A DNA stretch of 61,387 nt from assembly GCF_004348995.1 (NCBI RefSeq), contig NZ_SMKQ01000026.1, positions 1-61,387 of the forward strand, given 5' to 3'. Below are positions 15,187-25,300 of the stretch, one piece after another; within the stretch, counting starts at the first letter, position 1, and each line of letters opens with the position of its first letter. Below the pieces are notes generated by a model that worked only from the letters and a program-made list of their open reading frames with translations, made no database searches and was not told the DNA's origin. Source of the DNA: Nonomuraea terrae (GTDB lineage: Bacteria; Actinomycetota; Actinomycetes; Streptosporangiales; Streptosporangiaceae). A program made the position numbers and the translations under genes.

Positions 15187-16391
15187 GCCGGTTCGGGGTG
15201 GGCGTCGCGCTGGCGGGCGTGCTGCTGTTCACGGCCCCGCCCGCGCAGGCCGACGACGTACGCGGCGGGCAGCGGGCGGTGATCAAGACGTTGCGGCTCC
15301 CCGAGGCGTGGCGCACCAGCAAGGGCGCCGGGGTGACGGTGGCCGTGCTCGACTCGGGTGTGGACCCGCGCCACCGCGACCTGGCCGGCTCGGTACGCGT
15401 CGGTAAAGATTTCACCGAGGGCGCAAACCCGCCCGGCACGAGTCCGAGCAGGTTGCACGGCACGTACATGGCCTCGCTGATCGCCGGGCACGGTCACGGG
15501 CCTGGAGGAAAACGGGGGATCATCGGCGTCGCGCCCGAGGCGGACGTACTGTCGGTAAGGGTCATCCTGGAGGACGAGGAGCCGGGGTTCCGGGAGTTCA
15601 ACTCCGACGAGCGCTTCGAGAACGTGGTGGCCCGCGGCATCCGCTACGCGGTCGACGAGGGAGCAGACGTCATCAACATGTCGATCTCCAAGCAGCTGGC
15701 GACCCGGGAGGAGCGTGCGGCCATCCGCTACGCCATCTCCAGGGGCGTCGTGCTGGTCGCCGCCGCGGGCAACGAAGGCGACAGGAAGACCGACGGCGCC
15801 TTCGCCCCCTACTCCTACCCGGCGGCCTTCCCCGGGGTCGTCTCGGTCGGGGCGACCGACCGGCGGCTGCGACGGGCGACGTTCTCCAACTGGAACTCCT
15901 CGGTGCTGGTGGCCGCGCCCGGCGTGGACATCATGGGCGCCGGGCCGGGCGACGAGTACTGGGTGGGCCGCGGCACGTCGCAGGCGACCGCCCTCGTGTC
16001 GGGCGTCGCCGCCCTCATCAAGGCTGAATATCCGGACATGTCGCCGCCGTTGGTGGCGCGGGCCCTGACCGACAGCGCCACCGACCGGCCCCCGGGCGGC
16101 TACGACACCGCCACCGGCTTCGGCGTCGTCAACGCCGCCAGGGCCCTGACCGAGGCGGCCCGGCTGGCCGGCCACACCGAGGCCGCGACCGGCCTCGACG
16201 TCCACGACCCTGCCCGCCCGCTGGCCGGCGGGCAGGAGGGCCCGGTCACGGTCATCGTGCGGGACGACCGGCTCGTCACGCTCTACACGGCGATCTCCGC
16301 CGCGGCGGGAGCCGGTGCGCTGGCCTCGCTGTCCGTCATCTTCGTCCTGGTCAGACGGGTACGGCGGGCACAGATGTCACAAGACGCATGA
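15180..16391 (+). CDS. Membrane-anchored subtilisin-like protease (mycosin-like), copy 1
   Basis: A 403-residue S8 family protease. It has a signal peptide ending near AQADD, a catalytic domain with Asp in AVLDSGVDPRH, His in RLHGTYMASLIAG, the oxyanion Asn in AAAGNEG and Ser in GRGTSQATALVSG, then a linker and a C-terminal membrane helix (LYTAISAAAGAGALASLSVI) followed by a basic tail. This layout matches mycosins (MycP) of type VII secretion, but no ESX genes are present. The GTG at 15180 was chosen for its upstream GGGAG and by analogy with the second copy, which also starts GTG-CTG across the preceding stop. Confidence 0.9.
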   Translation: MLSRFGVGVALAGVLLFTAPPAQADDVRGGQRAVIKTLRLPEAWRTSKGAGVTVAVLDSGVDPRHRDLAGSVRVGKDFTEGANPPGTSPSRLHGTYMASLIAGHGHGPGGKRGIIGVAPEADVLSVRVILEDEEPGFREFNSDERFENVVARGIRYAVDEGADVINMSISKQLATREERAAIRYAISRGVVLVAAAGNEGDRKTDGAFAPYSYPAAFPGVVSVGATDRRLRRATFSNWNSSVLVAAPGVDIMGAGPGDEYWVGRGTSQATALVSGVAALIKAEYPDMSPPLVARALTDSATDRPPGGYDTATGFGVVNAARALTEAARLAGHTEAATGLDVHDPARPLAGGQEGPVTVIVRDDRLVTLYTAISAAAGAGALASLSVIFVLVRRVRRAQMSQDA

Positions 16392-16464
16392 TCCGCCTAT
16401 CAAGGGGGACGAAATAGACGACTTCCCACGGGAGTGGGGGCGACGGAGACGCGGGAACGAGGCG

Positions 16465-17373
16465 GTGGTGAAGAACCGTAGGTCGACGACAGGAGGGCTG
16501 CCGCGCGCCGGGGGAGGATCCGCCCAGGGGCGGCGGAACCCGCTCGGCGCCGCACCCGGCCGCCGGCCGCGGGTGCGCACGTGGCCGGCGGCCGACTCCC
16601 GTGCGCGTACGGTCGCCCGGCAGCGCGCCGAGGTCACCTCCCTCCAGCAGGGGGTGCGCTACCGCCGCATGTTCGTGGCCCTGCTCAGCGTCGTCATCGT
16701 GGTGTCGGCCGTCGTCGTGCTGCTCGGCACCGTCGGCCTGTTCGCCGAGACCCGCTCCCGCCCGCTGACCACGGCCGAACAGGACCGCTACAAGCAGGAG
16801 GAGATCGCCCGGCGCTGGCAGGCCTGGCCCGCCACGGGCGTCTTCCCCGAAGAGGTGAAGTACTTCGGGCTCGACCGTGCCCAGCAGTACGCCCGCCGCG
16901 TCGGCATCGCCCCCGAGACCGAGTGCGCCAAGGGCGTGGACGCCCCCGTGGCCGGCATCCTGCGGGAGTACGGCTGCCGGACGCTGCTGCGGGCGACGTA
17001 CATCGACCAGACGGCCTCGTTCGTCTTCACGGTCGGGGTGGCCGTGCTGGAGGACGAGGAGTCCAGGGTCTCGGCGACCGACGAGCTCACCCAGGACGAC
17101 CGGGTGGGCGTGCTGCCGGTCGCCTTCCCCGGGACGGTGACCGAGCGCTTCGGCCCCGACCAGCGTCAGCGCACCAGCTGGGTGGGCGCGGGGCCGTACA
17201 TCGTCTTCTCGACGGGCGGCTACGCCGACGGGCGCACCCGCGCCGCGATCCCGCCGGAGGAGATCCTGCACAGCGAGCTGTGGCCGGCCGCCAAGTCCAT
17301 CGGCAACCAGATCGCCTACTTCCTCGCGGACCCGCCGAAGGTGCCGCCCTGCACTCAGGGGAACGTGTGCTGA
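16465..17373 (+). CDS. Membrane partner protein of mycosin-like protease, copy 2
   Basis: A 302-residue protein. It has about 65 basic, Arg/Gly-rich cytoplasmic residues, one membrane helix (MFVALLSVVIVVSAVVVLLG), and an external domain paralogous to the product of 14467-15186 (RWQAWPATGVFPEEVKYFGL, GIAPETECAKGV, YGCRTLLRATYID, VAFPGTVTERFG, GAGPYIVFSTGGYADGR). It differs from copy 1 in having the long basic N-terminus. GTG codons at 16465 and 16468 are both possible starts. Its end overlaps the protease start at 17367. The function is unknown; the coupling suggests that it acts with the protease. Confidence 0.75.
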   Translation: MVKNRRSTTGGLPRAGGGSAQGRRNPLGAAPGRRPRVRTWPAADSRARTVARQRAEVTSLQQGVRYRRMFVALLSVVIVVSAVVVLLGTVGLFAETRSRPLTTAEQDRYKQEEIARRWQAWPATGVFPEEVKYFGLDRAQQYARRVGIAPETECAKGVDAPVAGILREYGCRTLLRATYIDQTASFVFTVGVAVLEDEESRVSATDELTQDDRVGVLPVAFPGTVTERFGPDQRQRTSWVGAGPYIVFSTGGYADGRTRAAIPPEEILHSELWPAAKSIGNQIAYFLADPPKVPPCTQGNVC

Positions 17374-18518
17374 CCGTCGTACGCCTGGTCACGGCGGCCG
17401 TCCTCGCGTTCACGGGCACGGCCGCCGACCCCGTCAGAGACCAGCAGAAGTGGGTGCTCGACGCGCTCAACGTCGAGCAGGCCTGGGCGTCGACCAGGGG
17501 CGAGGGCGTCACCGTCGCCGTCGTCGATAGCGCCGTGGACCCCGACGTCAAGGAATTGAAGGGCCGCGTCAGCTCCGGCCCCGACATGTCGGCGGGCGCC
17601 GTGCAGCGCGAGGTGCGGCCCGGCCGGCACGGCACAGCCATGGCGGGGCTCATCGCCGGCTCCGGCGAGGACGACGGGCTGGTCGGCGTCGCGCCCGCCG
17701 CGCGCATCCTGTCGCTGCCCATGGCCATCGACGACGAGCCCGGCTTCTCCATGCCGCCCATGGAGGAGGACGGCCCGGCCGCCGACAGCCCGCTCGCCCG
17801 CGCGCTGCGTTACGCCGCCAACCACGGCGCCCAGGTCGTGAGCATGTCCATCGGCTCGTACGGGCCGCTCAGGTCCGAGCGCGAGGCCGTCTCGTACGCG
17901 CTGGGCAAGGGCGTCGTGCTGGTCGCCGCCGTGGGCAACGACGGCCAGACCGCGTACGCCAGGGAGAAGAGCACCTCCTACTGGAGCTTCCCGGCCGGTT
18001 ACCCGGGGGTCATCGGCGTGGCGGCCACCGACAAGCAGGGCCGCAGGGCGTCGTTCAGCAGCGACAACCTGTCGGTGCTGGTCTCCGCGCCGGGCGTCGA
18101 GGTGCCCGTGGTCAAGCGCGGCGGCGGCTACGAGCTGTCCGAGGGCACGAGTTCGGCCGCCGCGCTCGTGGCGGGCGTGGCCGCGCTCATCAAGTCGCGC
18201 CATCCCACCCTGCCGCCCGAGCAGGTCGCCCAGGCGCTCGTGGCCGGCTCCAAGGGAGGGCCCGCCGCCGGATACGACGACCAGACCGGCTTCGGCGTGG
18301 TCGACGCCGCCGCCGCGCTCGACGCCGCCGCGCGGCTGACCGGCGCCAAGCGCAGCGTGGAGGCCGGCGTCAAGCACTTCGGGGAGGGCGAGGACTCACC
18401 CGTGCCGACCCGTCCTGGGCCCGATCCGCTGCGGTTGGGCCTGTACGGAGGCGGCGTGCTGGTGGCGCTCGCCATGTTCTGCGGAGCCATCGTCCTGCTC
18501 AATCAGCGAAAAGAGTGA
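17367..18518 (+). CDS. Membrane-anchored subtilisin-like protease (mycosin-like), copy 2
   Basis: A 383-residue S8 protease. It has a short signal peptide (VVRLVTAAVLAFTGTAADP), Asp in AVVDSAVDPDV, His in RHGTAMAGLIAG, Asn in AAVGNDG and Ser in SEGTSSAAALVAG, and a C-terminal membrane helix (LYGGGVLVALAMFCGAIVLL) with a short cytoplasmic tail. The start is the GTG that overlaps the stop of the partner gene (GTGCTGA), with AGGGGAA upstream. Together with 14467-16391 it forms a tandemly duplicated two-gene module. Confidence 0.9.
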   Translation: MLTVVRLVTAAVLAFTGTAADPVRDQQKWVLDALNVEQAWASTRGEGVTVAVVDSAVDPDVKELKGRVSSGPDMSAGAVQREVRPGRHGTAMAGLIAGSGEDDGLVGVAPAARILSLPMAIDDEPGFSMPPMEEDGPAADSPLARALRYAANHGAQVVSMSIGSYGPLRSEREAVSYALGKGVVLVAAVGNDGQTAYAREKSTSYWSFPAGYPGVIGVAATDKQGRRASFSSDNLSVLVSAPGVEVPVVKRGGGYELSEGTSSAAALVAGVAALIKSRHPTLPPEQVAQALVAGSKGGPAAGYDDQTGFGVVDAAAALDAAARLTGAKRSVEAGVKHFGEGEDSPVPTRPGPDPLRLGLYGGGVLVALAMFCGAIVLLNQRKE

Positions 18519-18541
18519 AAGATCCGCTATGGTCCCGCGTC

Positions 18542-18901
18542 ATGGGATACGAGCTGCGGGTGGTGCGGGAATCGCCACTCGCCTTCGCGGAGCTTGCGAA
18601 GGCCATCGCGCCGGCCGGATTCGAGCTGCGCGGATCTGACGAGATCGTGATCGGGCACGGCGGCGACGTGCACCCCGTGGCCCGATGGCGGGACCAGCTG
18701 GTCGGCGAGCCCGGCTCCGACTGGCAGGTGGCCCAGCTCCTGCGCCTGTCCACCGCCCTCGGCGCCCGGCTCGTGGGCGAGGACGGCGAGGTCTACACCC
18801 TGCGCGACGGCGTCATGGAGGTCGAGGCCGCCGGCGCCGTGACGGAGCTGGGCAAGTTCGGCGAGATCATCGACGCGGGCCCCACGGCATGGAGTCCGTG
18901 A
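18542..18901 (+). CDS. Conserved-looking hypothetical protein
   Basis: A 119-residue protein beginning MGYELRVVRESPLAFAELAK and containing LRGSDEIVIGHGGDVHPVAR and VGEDGEVYTLRDGVMEVE. It looks like a compact alpha/beta cytosolic protein without membrane segments or Cys. It is followed with overlap by the alkyltransferase-like gene, so the pair is probably co-transcribed. I do not recognise its family. Confidence 0.7.
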   Translation: MGYELRVVRESPLAFAELAKAIAPAGFELRGSDEIVIGHGGDVHPVARWRDQLVGEPGSDWQVAQLLRLSTALGARLVGEDGEVYTLRDGVMEVEAAGAVTELGKFGEIIDAGPTAWSP

Positions 18902-19203
18902 ACCCCTTCGTCGAGCGGGTGCTGGACCTGGTCGAGCGCATCCCGCCCGGCAAGGTCATGGCCTACGGCGACATCGCCGAATACCTCGGCGAGGCCGGCC
19001 CGCGCCAGGTCGGCAAGGTGATGGCCACCTGGGGCGGCGGCGTGCCGTGGTGGCGCGTCGTGCACGCCGACGGCACCGGAGCCGCCCCCGACCACCTGCG
19101 GGAATGCCTGGCCCACTGGCGCGAGGAGGGCACTCCGCTGCGCGGCGAACGGGTGGACATGCGCCAGGCGCGCTGGGACGGGCGTTCAGGCGATTTTCAG
19201 TAA
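18889..19203 (+). CDS. Alkyltransferase-like (ATL) protein, MGMT family
   Basis: A 104-residue protein matching the DNA-binding domain of O6-alkylguanine transferases (FVERVLDLVERIPPGKVMAY, then GDIAEYLGEAGPRQVGKVMA). The active-site PCHRV is replaced by PWWRVVHADG, so the acceptor Cys is absent. This defines ATL proteins, which bind O6-alkylguanine and recruit nucleotide excision repair instead of repairing directly. ATG 18889 or GTG 18898 (a four-base overlap with the previous stop) could be the start. It lies within a region rich in repair genes. Confidence 0.9.
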   Translation: MESVNPFVERVLDLVERIPPGKVMAYGDIAEYLGEAGPRQVGKVMATWGGGVPWWRVVHADGTGAAPDHLRECLAHWREEGTPLRGERVDMRQARWDGRSGDFQ

Positions 19204-19277
19204 CGACGCTGACCTGCGCCTACGGCGAACCCGCGATTCCGTCGCATGTGACTCCCATTACCATGGGCTGAACACTG

Positions 19278-22157
19278 ATGGCGGCCCGAAAGGCGGTGCC
19301 TCCCATGGCCACCGGCGTCACAGCCCGAAGCCAGGGCGGCGATACGCTCGCCGACCGCCTGAAGGCTGTCCAGGATCTGTGCGATCGTGGCGAGCCTCTC
19401 GAAGCGGTCATGCGAGCGGTCGGCCCCGGCGGTCGCGACGCCGCGTTCGACGGCGAGGTCCTCAGCGGTCCCCTCGGGGCCCGCATCGACCTGGCGGTCA
19501 AACGCGGCCCCGCGCGCCGTCGCGAGATGCTCGACCTCGTACGCCCCTACCTCGCGGGCGTCGACGCCCGCGTCAAACGCGACCTGCCCGTCGCCCGTCG
19601 CCTCATCTGCCACCTGATCGAGCACCGCCCCGACGACGAGCTCGTCGAGGGCGAGACGCTCGCCTCGGTGGTGGCCGCCGCGGCCGAGCCGGCCCAGCGC
19701 ATCCGCAAGGGCCTGCGCTGGTACGCCGACCTGCCCTTGCGCGACGAGCTGCCGGCCGACCTCTACCGCCTGCGCCGCGCCGACCTGACGCCGGTCACCC
19801 ACATCGACGACATCGTCTGGGTCGACGGCAAGCTGCGCGTCACCGGCTTCGCCTACCTCGCCGGGCTCTCCGTCCGCAGTCGCCGGTTCAACATGGCGAC
19901 CGTGGTGCTGCGCGGGCCGCGCTGGCTGCCGCCCATCCGCATGCGCACCCGCCGGGTGCTCGCCCCCGAGGCCACCCACGGCGCGCGCGAGCCCGGCTGC
20001 AACTACGACTGGTCCGGCTTCACCGCCGAGCTGCGCCCGTGGTCGCTGCGCTGGCGCGGCGGCGTGCGCGGGTTCGTCTCCGGGGCCCGCCGCCGCATGC
20101 GCCGCAGGCCGTCGGTGCCCGACGCCACGACGTGGCGCGCCGAGATCGTGTTCTGGAGCCGTGGCGCGCTGGCGACCGGCCTGCTGCGCGGCTCGTCCAT
20201 CGGCCGTCCCGAGCGGCCCGCCGGGCTCCGCGTCAAGCAGGGCTGGTGGGTCAGGCCGGTCTGGACGTCCGACCGCGCCCTGCAGGTCGTGCTCCAGCCC
20301 AACCGGGCCGAGCTGACCGGCGTGACGCTCGACGGCGAGCGCCTGGAGCTGAAGATCAACCTGCCCGGCCGCACGGTGACCAAGGGCCACGCCCGGCTCG
20401 GCGGCCACCGCATCGCCGCCGACTTCACCCCGTCGGGCGACGGCACCGACGTCGTGGTCGGCCTGGCCGTGCCCGCGCTGCTGCAGGAGAAGGACGGCCG
20501 GCGGCTCTGGGTCGAGCCCAAGGGCGACCCGGCGGCCTCCGTCATGCTGGGCGACTCCACCGAGACCCGCTCGACGGTGGGCGACCGCGAGATCACCGTG
20601 CTGGGCGACCGCCGCGACCGGATCGTGATCTCGGCCCACCGCATCCGCCCGGTGATCACCTCGGCGGTCTGGGACGGCTCCGCGCTCGTGCTGCGCGGCG
20701 ACTATCCCGACGCGCCGGGGCCGCGCACGCTCACGCTGCGCCACCGGTCCGGGCTGTCCTACCAGCTGCCGATGGAGCGCTCCGGCGCGGAGTTCTCCGT
20801 ACGCGTGGAGCCCGGGGCGATGGACCGCTTCGGTGAGCCGGTGCCGCTGGCCTCCGGCACCTGGAGCATGTCGCTGCGCCACCCGTCCGGCGAGATCGTG
20901 CCGCTGCGGATGGACCACGCGGCCCTGCCCGGGCTCGACGAAGACCCGCGCACGATCGGCGGCCACGTCTTCCGCATGATCTCGACGCGTTTCGACGTGC
21001 CGGTGATCACGGTCGAGGAGGACAGGCCCGCCGAGGAGCGCGGCGTGGCCGGCACCCACGTGCTGCGCCGCGTGTTCTACCCGGCCCAGCGCACCGAGCC
21101 GTTGCGCGAGTCCACCGTCTACGTCGTCAACGACGGCCGCCTCTACGCCGACAACATCCGCGCCGTCTACGAGGAGCGGCTGCGCCGGGGCGACGACCGC
21201 GAGCACATCTGGATCGTCAAGGACGGCGCGTTCGTGCCGCCGGGCGGCGCGACGGTCGTGCGCGCCGGCAGCCGCGAGCACCACGAGGCGCTGGCCAGGT
21301 CGCGCCACATCATCACCAACGCGTTCCTGCCGGTGTGGTTCCGCGCCCGCGAGGACCAGGTGGTCGTGCAGACCTGGCACGGCACCCCGGCCAAGTTCAT
21401 CGGCAACGACCAGGCCCACATGAACCGTGACCCCAAGCCGCCCGTCTGGCACCGCCAGGCGGCCGAGGTGCGCGGGTGGGACCTGCTGCTGTCGCAGTCG
21501 CCGTGGGCCACTCCGGTGCTGCGCAAGGCGTTCGGCTACAAGGGCGAGGTGCTGGAGGGCGGGCTGCCCCGCAACGACCTGCTCAACTCGCCCGACCGCG
21601 ACGCTCTCGCCGCGGCCGTGCGCGAGCGGCTCGGGCTGGCCGAGGGCAAGCGCGTGGTGCTCTACGCGCCGACCTTCCGCGACTACGACCGCAAGAACGC
21701 CATGGTCAAGCTCGACCTGGCCAAGGCCCGCCAGGCGCTGGGCGCCGACCACGAGATCCTGGTACGCGCCCACCCGATGCAGGCCGCGCCCGCCGTGCCG
21801 GAGATCGCGCGCGACGTCACGACTTATCCGGACATGGCCGAGCTGTTGCTGGTGACCGACGTGCTGGTGACCGACTACTCGTCCGTCATGTTCGACTTCG
21901 CCAGCACGGGCCGCCCGATCGTCCTGTACGGCTACGACGTGGCGAAATACTCCGCCAAGCGGGGCCTCTACCTCGATCTGGCGGAGCAGGGCCCGGGCCC
22001 GCTGCTGTCGACGTCGGCCGAGGTGATCGAGGCACTGCGGTCGATCGACCAGGTGGCCGCCGCCAACGCCGACCGCTACGACGCCTTCCGCGCCACGTTC
22101 GCCCCCCGCGACGACGGCAAGGCCACGGCCAGGGTGGTCGACCACCTCTTCGGCTGA
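19278..22157 (+). CDS. CDP-glycerol glycerophosphotransferase (TagF/TagB-like), large
   Basis: A 959-residue protein. Residues from about 610 to the end form a CDP-glycerol:poly(glycerophosphate) glycerophosphotransferase domain: YVVNDGRLYADNIRAVYEER, VVQTWHGTPAKFIGND, AFGYKGEVLEGGLPRNDLL, VVLYAPTFRDYD and LVTDYSSVMFDFASTGRPIV. Such enzymes build teichoic-acid-like wall polymers at the inner membrane face. The first 600 residues are not a glycosyltransferase domain I recognise; they contain a helical segment followed by a likely beta-rich portion, as in large actinobacterial members of the family. No other teichoic acid genes are adjacent. The start ATG is the first one with reasonable context. 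Confidence 0.85.
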   Translation: MAARKAVPPMATGVTARSQGGDTLADRLKAVQDLCDRGEPLEAVMRAVGPGGRDAAFDGEVLSGPLGARIDLAVKRGPARRREMLDLVRPYLAGVDARVKRDLPVARRLICHLIEHRPDDELVEGETLASVVAAAAEPAQRIRKGLRWYADLPLRDELPADLYRLRRADLTPVTHIDDIVWVDGKLRVTGFAYLAGLSVRSRRFNMATVVLRGPRWLPPIRMRTRRVLAPEATHGAREPGCNYDWSGFTAELRPWSLRWRGGVRGFVSGARRRMRRRPSVPDATTWRAEIVFWSRGALATGLLRGSSIGRPERPAGLRVKQGWWVRPVWTSDRALQVVLQPNRAELTGVTLDGERLELKINLPGRTVTKGHARLGGHRIAADFTPSGDGTDVVVGLAVPALLQEKDGRRLWVEPKGDPAASVMLGDSTETRSTVGDREITVLGDRRDRIVISAHRIRPVITSAVWDGSALVLRGDYPDAPGPRTLTLRHRSGLSYQLPMERSGAEFSVRVEPGAMDRFGEPVPLASGTWSMSLRHPSGEIVPLRMDHAALPGLDEDPRTIGGHVFRMISTRFDVPVITVEEDRPAEERGVAGTHVLRRVFYPAQRTEPLRESTVYVVNDGRLYADNIRAVYEERLRRGDDREHIWIVKDGAFVPPGGATVVRAGSREHHEALARSRHIITNAFLPVWFRAREDQVVVQTWHGTPAKFIGNDQAHMNRDPKPPVWHRQAAEVRGWDLLLSQSPWATPVLRKAFGYKGEVLEGGLPRNDLLNSPDRDALAAAVRERLGLAEGKRVVLYAPTFRDYDRKNAMVKLDLAKARQALGADHEILVRAHPMQAAPAVPEIARDVTTYPDMAELLLVTDVLVTDYSSVMFDFASTGRPIVLYGYDVAKYSAKRGLYLDLAEQGPGPLLSTSAEVIEALRSIDQVAAANADRYDAFRATFAPRDDGKATARVVDHLFG

Positions 22158-22162
22158 CCGGC

Positions 22163-22195
22163 CGGTCCGGGCGGGCATAGGGCCTGCCCGAACCG
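22163..22195. terminator. Hairpin after the glycerophosphotransferase gene
   Basis: An imperfect stem (CGGT..CGGGCGGGC / GCCTGCCCG..ACCG) lies just after the stop at 22157 and can end that transcript. The rest of the gap to 22351 holds the adnA promoter region, in which no certain -10/-35 pair is visible. Confidence 0.5.
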
Positions 22196-22351
22196 TGCCG
22201 CAGTCGGGGATGTCGTGACGCTGCGGGCGAACACGAGCGTCGGCGTGTCGCGAAGAATCCCGATATCTGCGCCGATACGGTAGGCGGATCGCGTGGGGAG
22301 ACGGGGCAAGTCGGCACGATCTACCCCTGTGGTCTGGTGGAATCTAGAGCT

Positions 22352-25300
22352 GTGAGTGCTCAGACCTGGCGGTTGGTGCGCAGCGGATCCGGGGGGCCCG
22401 ATGCGCCCCCTGTGCTCGACGAGCACCAGCGTGCCGTGGTCCGGCACGAGCGCGGGCCGCTGCTCGTCCTGGGCGGCCCCGGCACCGGCAAGACCACGAC
22501 GATCGTGGAGAGCGTGGTCGACCGGATCGAGCGCCGCGGCGTCGACCCGGAGCGCGTGCTCATCCTCACCTTCAGCCGCAGGGCCGCCGAGGAGCTGCGC
22601 CGCCGCGTCACCGGCCGGCTGCGCCGCACCACCCGCACCCCGCTGGCCCTGACGTTCCACTCCTACGCCTACGCGCTGTTGCGCCGCGAGAGCGTGCTCG
22701 CGGGCAAGGCCCCGCCGCGCCTGCTCACCGGCCCCGAGCAACTGCTGGAGATCCGGCGGCTGCTCCACGGCGAGCTGGAGGGCGGCGCGCTCGACTGGCC
22801 CGTGTCGCTGCGCGAGCCGCTCAAGACCCGCGGGTTCGCCGAGGAGCTGCGCGACTTCCTGTCCAGGGCCAACGAGCGCGGGCTCGACGCCGAGCGGCTG
22901 ATCGCGCTCGGCCGGGTGCACGGGCGGGGCGACTGGGTGGCCGCCGGCCGGTTCGCCGAGCGCTACCAGGACCGCTTCGACCTCGCCCCCGAGGAGACCT
23001 ACGACTACGCCGAGCTGGTCAGGGGCGCCTCCGCGCTGCTGGCCGACCCGGAGGTGCGCGAGCGCGAGCGGGCGGCGCAGGACGCGGTGTTCGTCGACGA
23101 ATACCAGGAGACCGATCCGGCGCAGGAGCTGCTGTTGTCGCAGCTCTCGGGCGACGGGCGCGACCTCGTCGTGGTCGGCGACCCCGACCAGTCGATCTAC
23201 GGGTTCCGTGGCGCCGACGTGCAGGGCATCATGCGCTTCCCCGAGCGGTTCAGGAGGCTCGACGGGAGCGAGGCGCCGGTGCTGGCGCTGCGGGTGTCCC
23301 ACAGGAGCGGGGCCGACCTGCTGGAGGCCACGAGACGGGTGGCGGCCCGGTTGCCGGTCGCGCCGGCTCCCGAGCACGACCAGCGCCACGGCCACCGCGA
23401 CCTCGCGCCGCTGCCCGACGCCGACCCAGGCGAGGCGCGCGTGCTGCTGGCCGACAGCACGAGCCAGGAGGCCGCGATCGTGGCCGACACGCTGCGCCGC
23501 GCCCACCTGATCGACGGGATGCCGTGGCACCGGATGGCGGTGCTGGTGCGCTCGGCCCGGCGGCAGGTGCCGCTGCTGCGGCGGGCGCTGGTCAACGCCG
23601 GCGTGCCGACGATGATCGCGGGCGACGAGGTGCCGATCGCGCAGGAGCCGGGCGTGCGTCCGCTGCTCACGATGCTGCGGGTGGCGCTGGATCCGTCCAG
23701 CCTCGACGAGGGGGTGGCCGAGGAGCTGCTGACGGGCCCGCTCGGCGGCACCGACATGATCGGCGTACGCCGCCTCCGCCGCGCCCTCAAGATCGCCGAG
23801 AACGAAGCCGTACACGGCACCCCCGAAAGCGACGACGCGGCAGACGGCGCGTCAGGGGTGGGCGACACCGCGGTCTCCGGCGGCTCCGGCCCCGACGCGC
23901 CGGTCCAGGGCGTTCCCGGTGATCCCGCGCCCGTCGGCGGCGATGCCGGCGAACGTGCCTCCGCGGGCGCTCCCGAAGGCCGGGCGGCGGCGACGGACGC
24001 GGTCGATGAGGACGAGTCGGGGCAGCGCGCCGATGGCGCGGTGCTCGACGGTGCGGTCGTGCGGCGGCCCGCGGCGCGGTCGTCGGGGGAGTTGCTGGTG
24101 GCGGCGGTCAAGGACGCCCGGGAGCTCACCCGAGTGGAGCCGCACATCGCGCTTCCGGCCGAGCGGGTGGCCAGGCTGCTCACCGCCGCTCGTGAGGCCG
24201 CCGCGGGACAGGGCACCGCCGAGGACGTCCTGTGGACGATCTGGCAGGGCAGCGGCCTGGCCGAACGCTGGACGGAGCTGAGCCTGCAGGGCGGCCCCAG
24301 AGGCGCCCAGGCAGACCGCGACCTCGACGCCGTGGTGGCGCTGTTCGACCACGCGGCCAGGTTCGTCGACCGCATGCCCATGGCCGGCCCCGAGGTGTTC
24401 CTCGACGACCTCGCCGCCCAGGAGATCCCCGGCGACACGCTCGCCGACCGGGCCCCCGACGGCGACGCCGTGCGCGTGCTGACCGCCCACCGCGCCAAGG
24501 GCCTCGAATGGGACGTCGTCGTGGTGGCGGGCGTGCAGGAGGGCGTCTGGCCCGACCTGCGGCTGCGCGGCTCCCTGCTGGGCATCGAGGACCTGGTCGA
24601 GGTGGTCGAGGGCGCCGAGCCCAACGCCGCCTCGCTGCACTCCAAGATGCTCGCGGAGGAGCGCCGGCTGTTCTACGTGGCGGTGACCAGGGCCAGGCGC
24701 AGGCTGGTGGTCACGGCCGTGGGCGGGGAGGACACCGACGAGCGCCCGTCCAGGCACCTGGAGGAGCTGATGCCGGGCGCGGTCGAGCAGGCCACGGTCG
24801 ACGACCGGGCCCGCTGGCTCAACATGTCGGCGCTGGTGGCCGACCTGCGCAGCGCGGTGACCGATCCGACCAAGCCCGGGAAGCTGCGGCAGCGCGCCGC
24901 CCGGCAACTGGCCCGCCTGGCTGCCGCCGGAGTGCAGGGCGCCCACCCCAACGACTGGTACGCCCTCACCCCCATCTCCGACGACCGCCCGCTGAGCTGG
25001 CCCGACGGCGTGGTCAACGTCTCCCCCTCGGCGGTCGAGAGCTTCACCAAGTGCGGCCTGCGCTGGCTGCTGGAGACGGCGGTCGGCGCGGCCGGCACCA
25101 GCACCGCCCAGGGCCTCGGCAACGTCATCCACGCCCTGGCCGTGCTGGCGGCCACCGACCTGCCCAGCGAAGACCTCCTGGGCAAGCGCCTCGACGAGGT
25201 GTGGAAGGAGCTCGACTTCGGCGGCGCCTGGTACAACCGCAAGCAACGCAAGGTCGCCGAGCAGATGATCCGCAAGTTCCTGGTCTGGCACGAGAAGAAC

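Noticed and set aside
15180..18518. Type VII (ESX) secretion locus
   Set aside because: Mycosin-like proteases are present, but there are no EccB/C/D/E genes and no WXG100 proteins.
19197..22178. A 993-codon open frame on the minus strand opposite the glycerophosphotransferase gene
   Set aside because: It is a GC-bias shadow: Arg/Gly/Ala/His-rich, without motifs or ribosome binding site, while the plus strand encodes clear TagF motifs.
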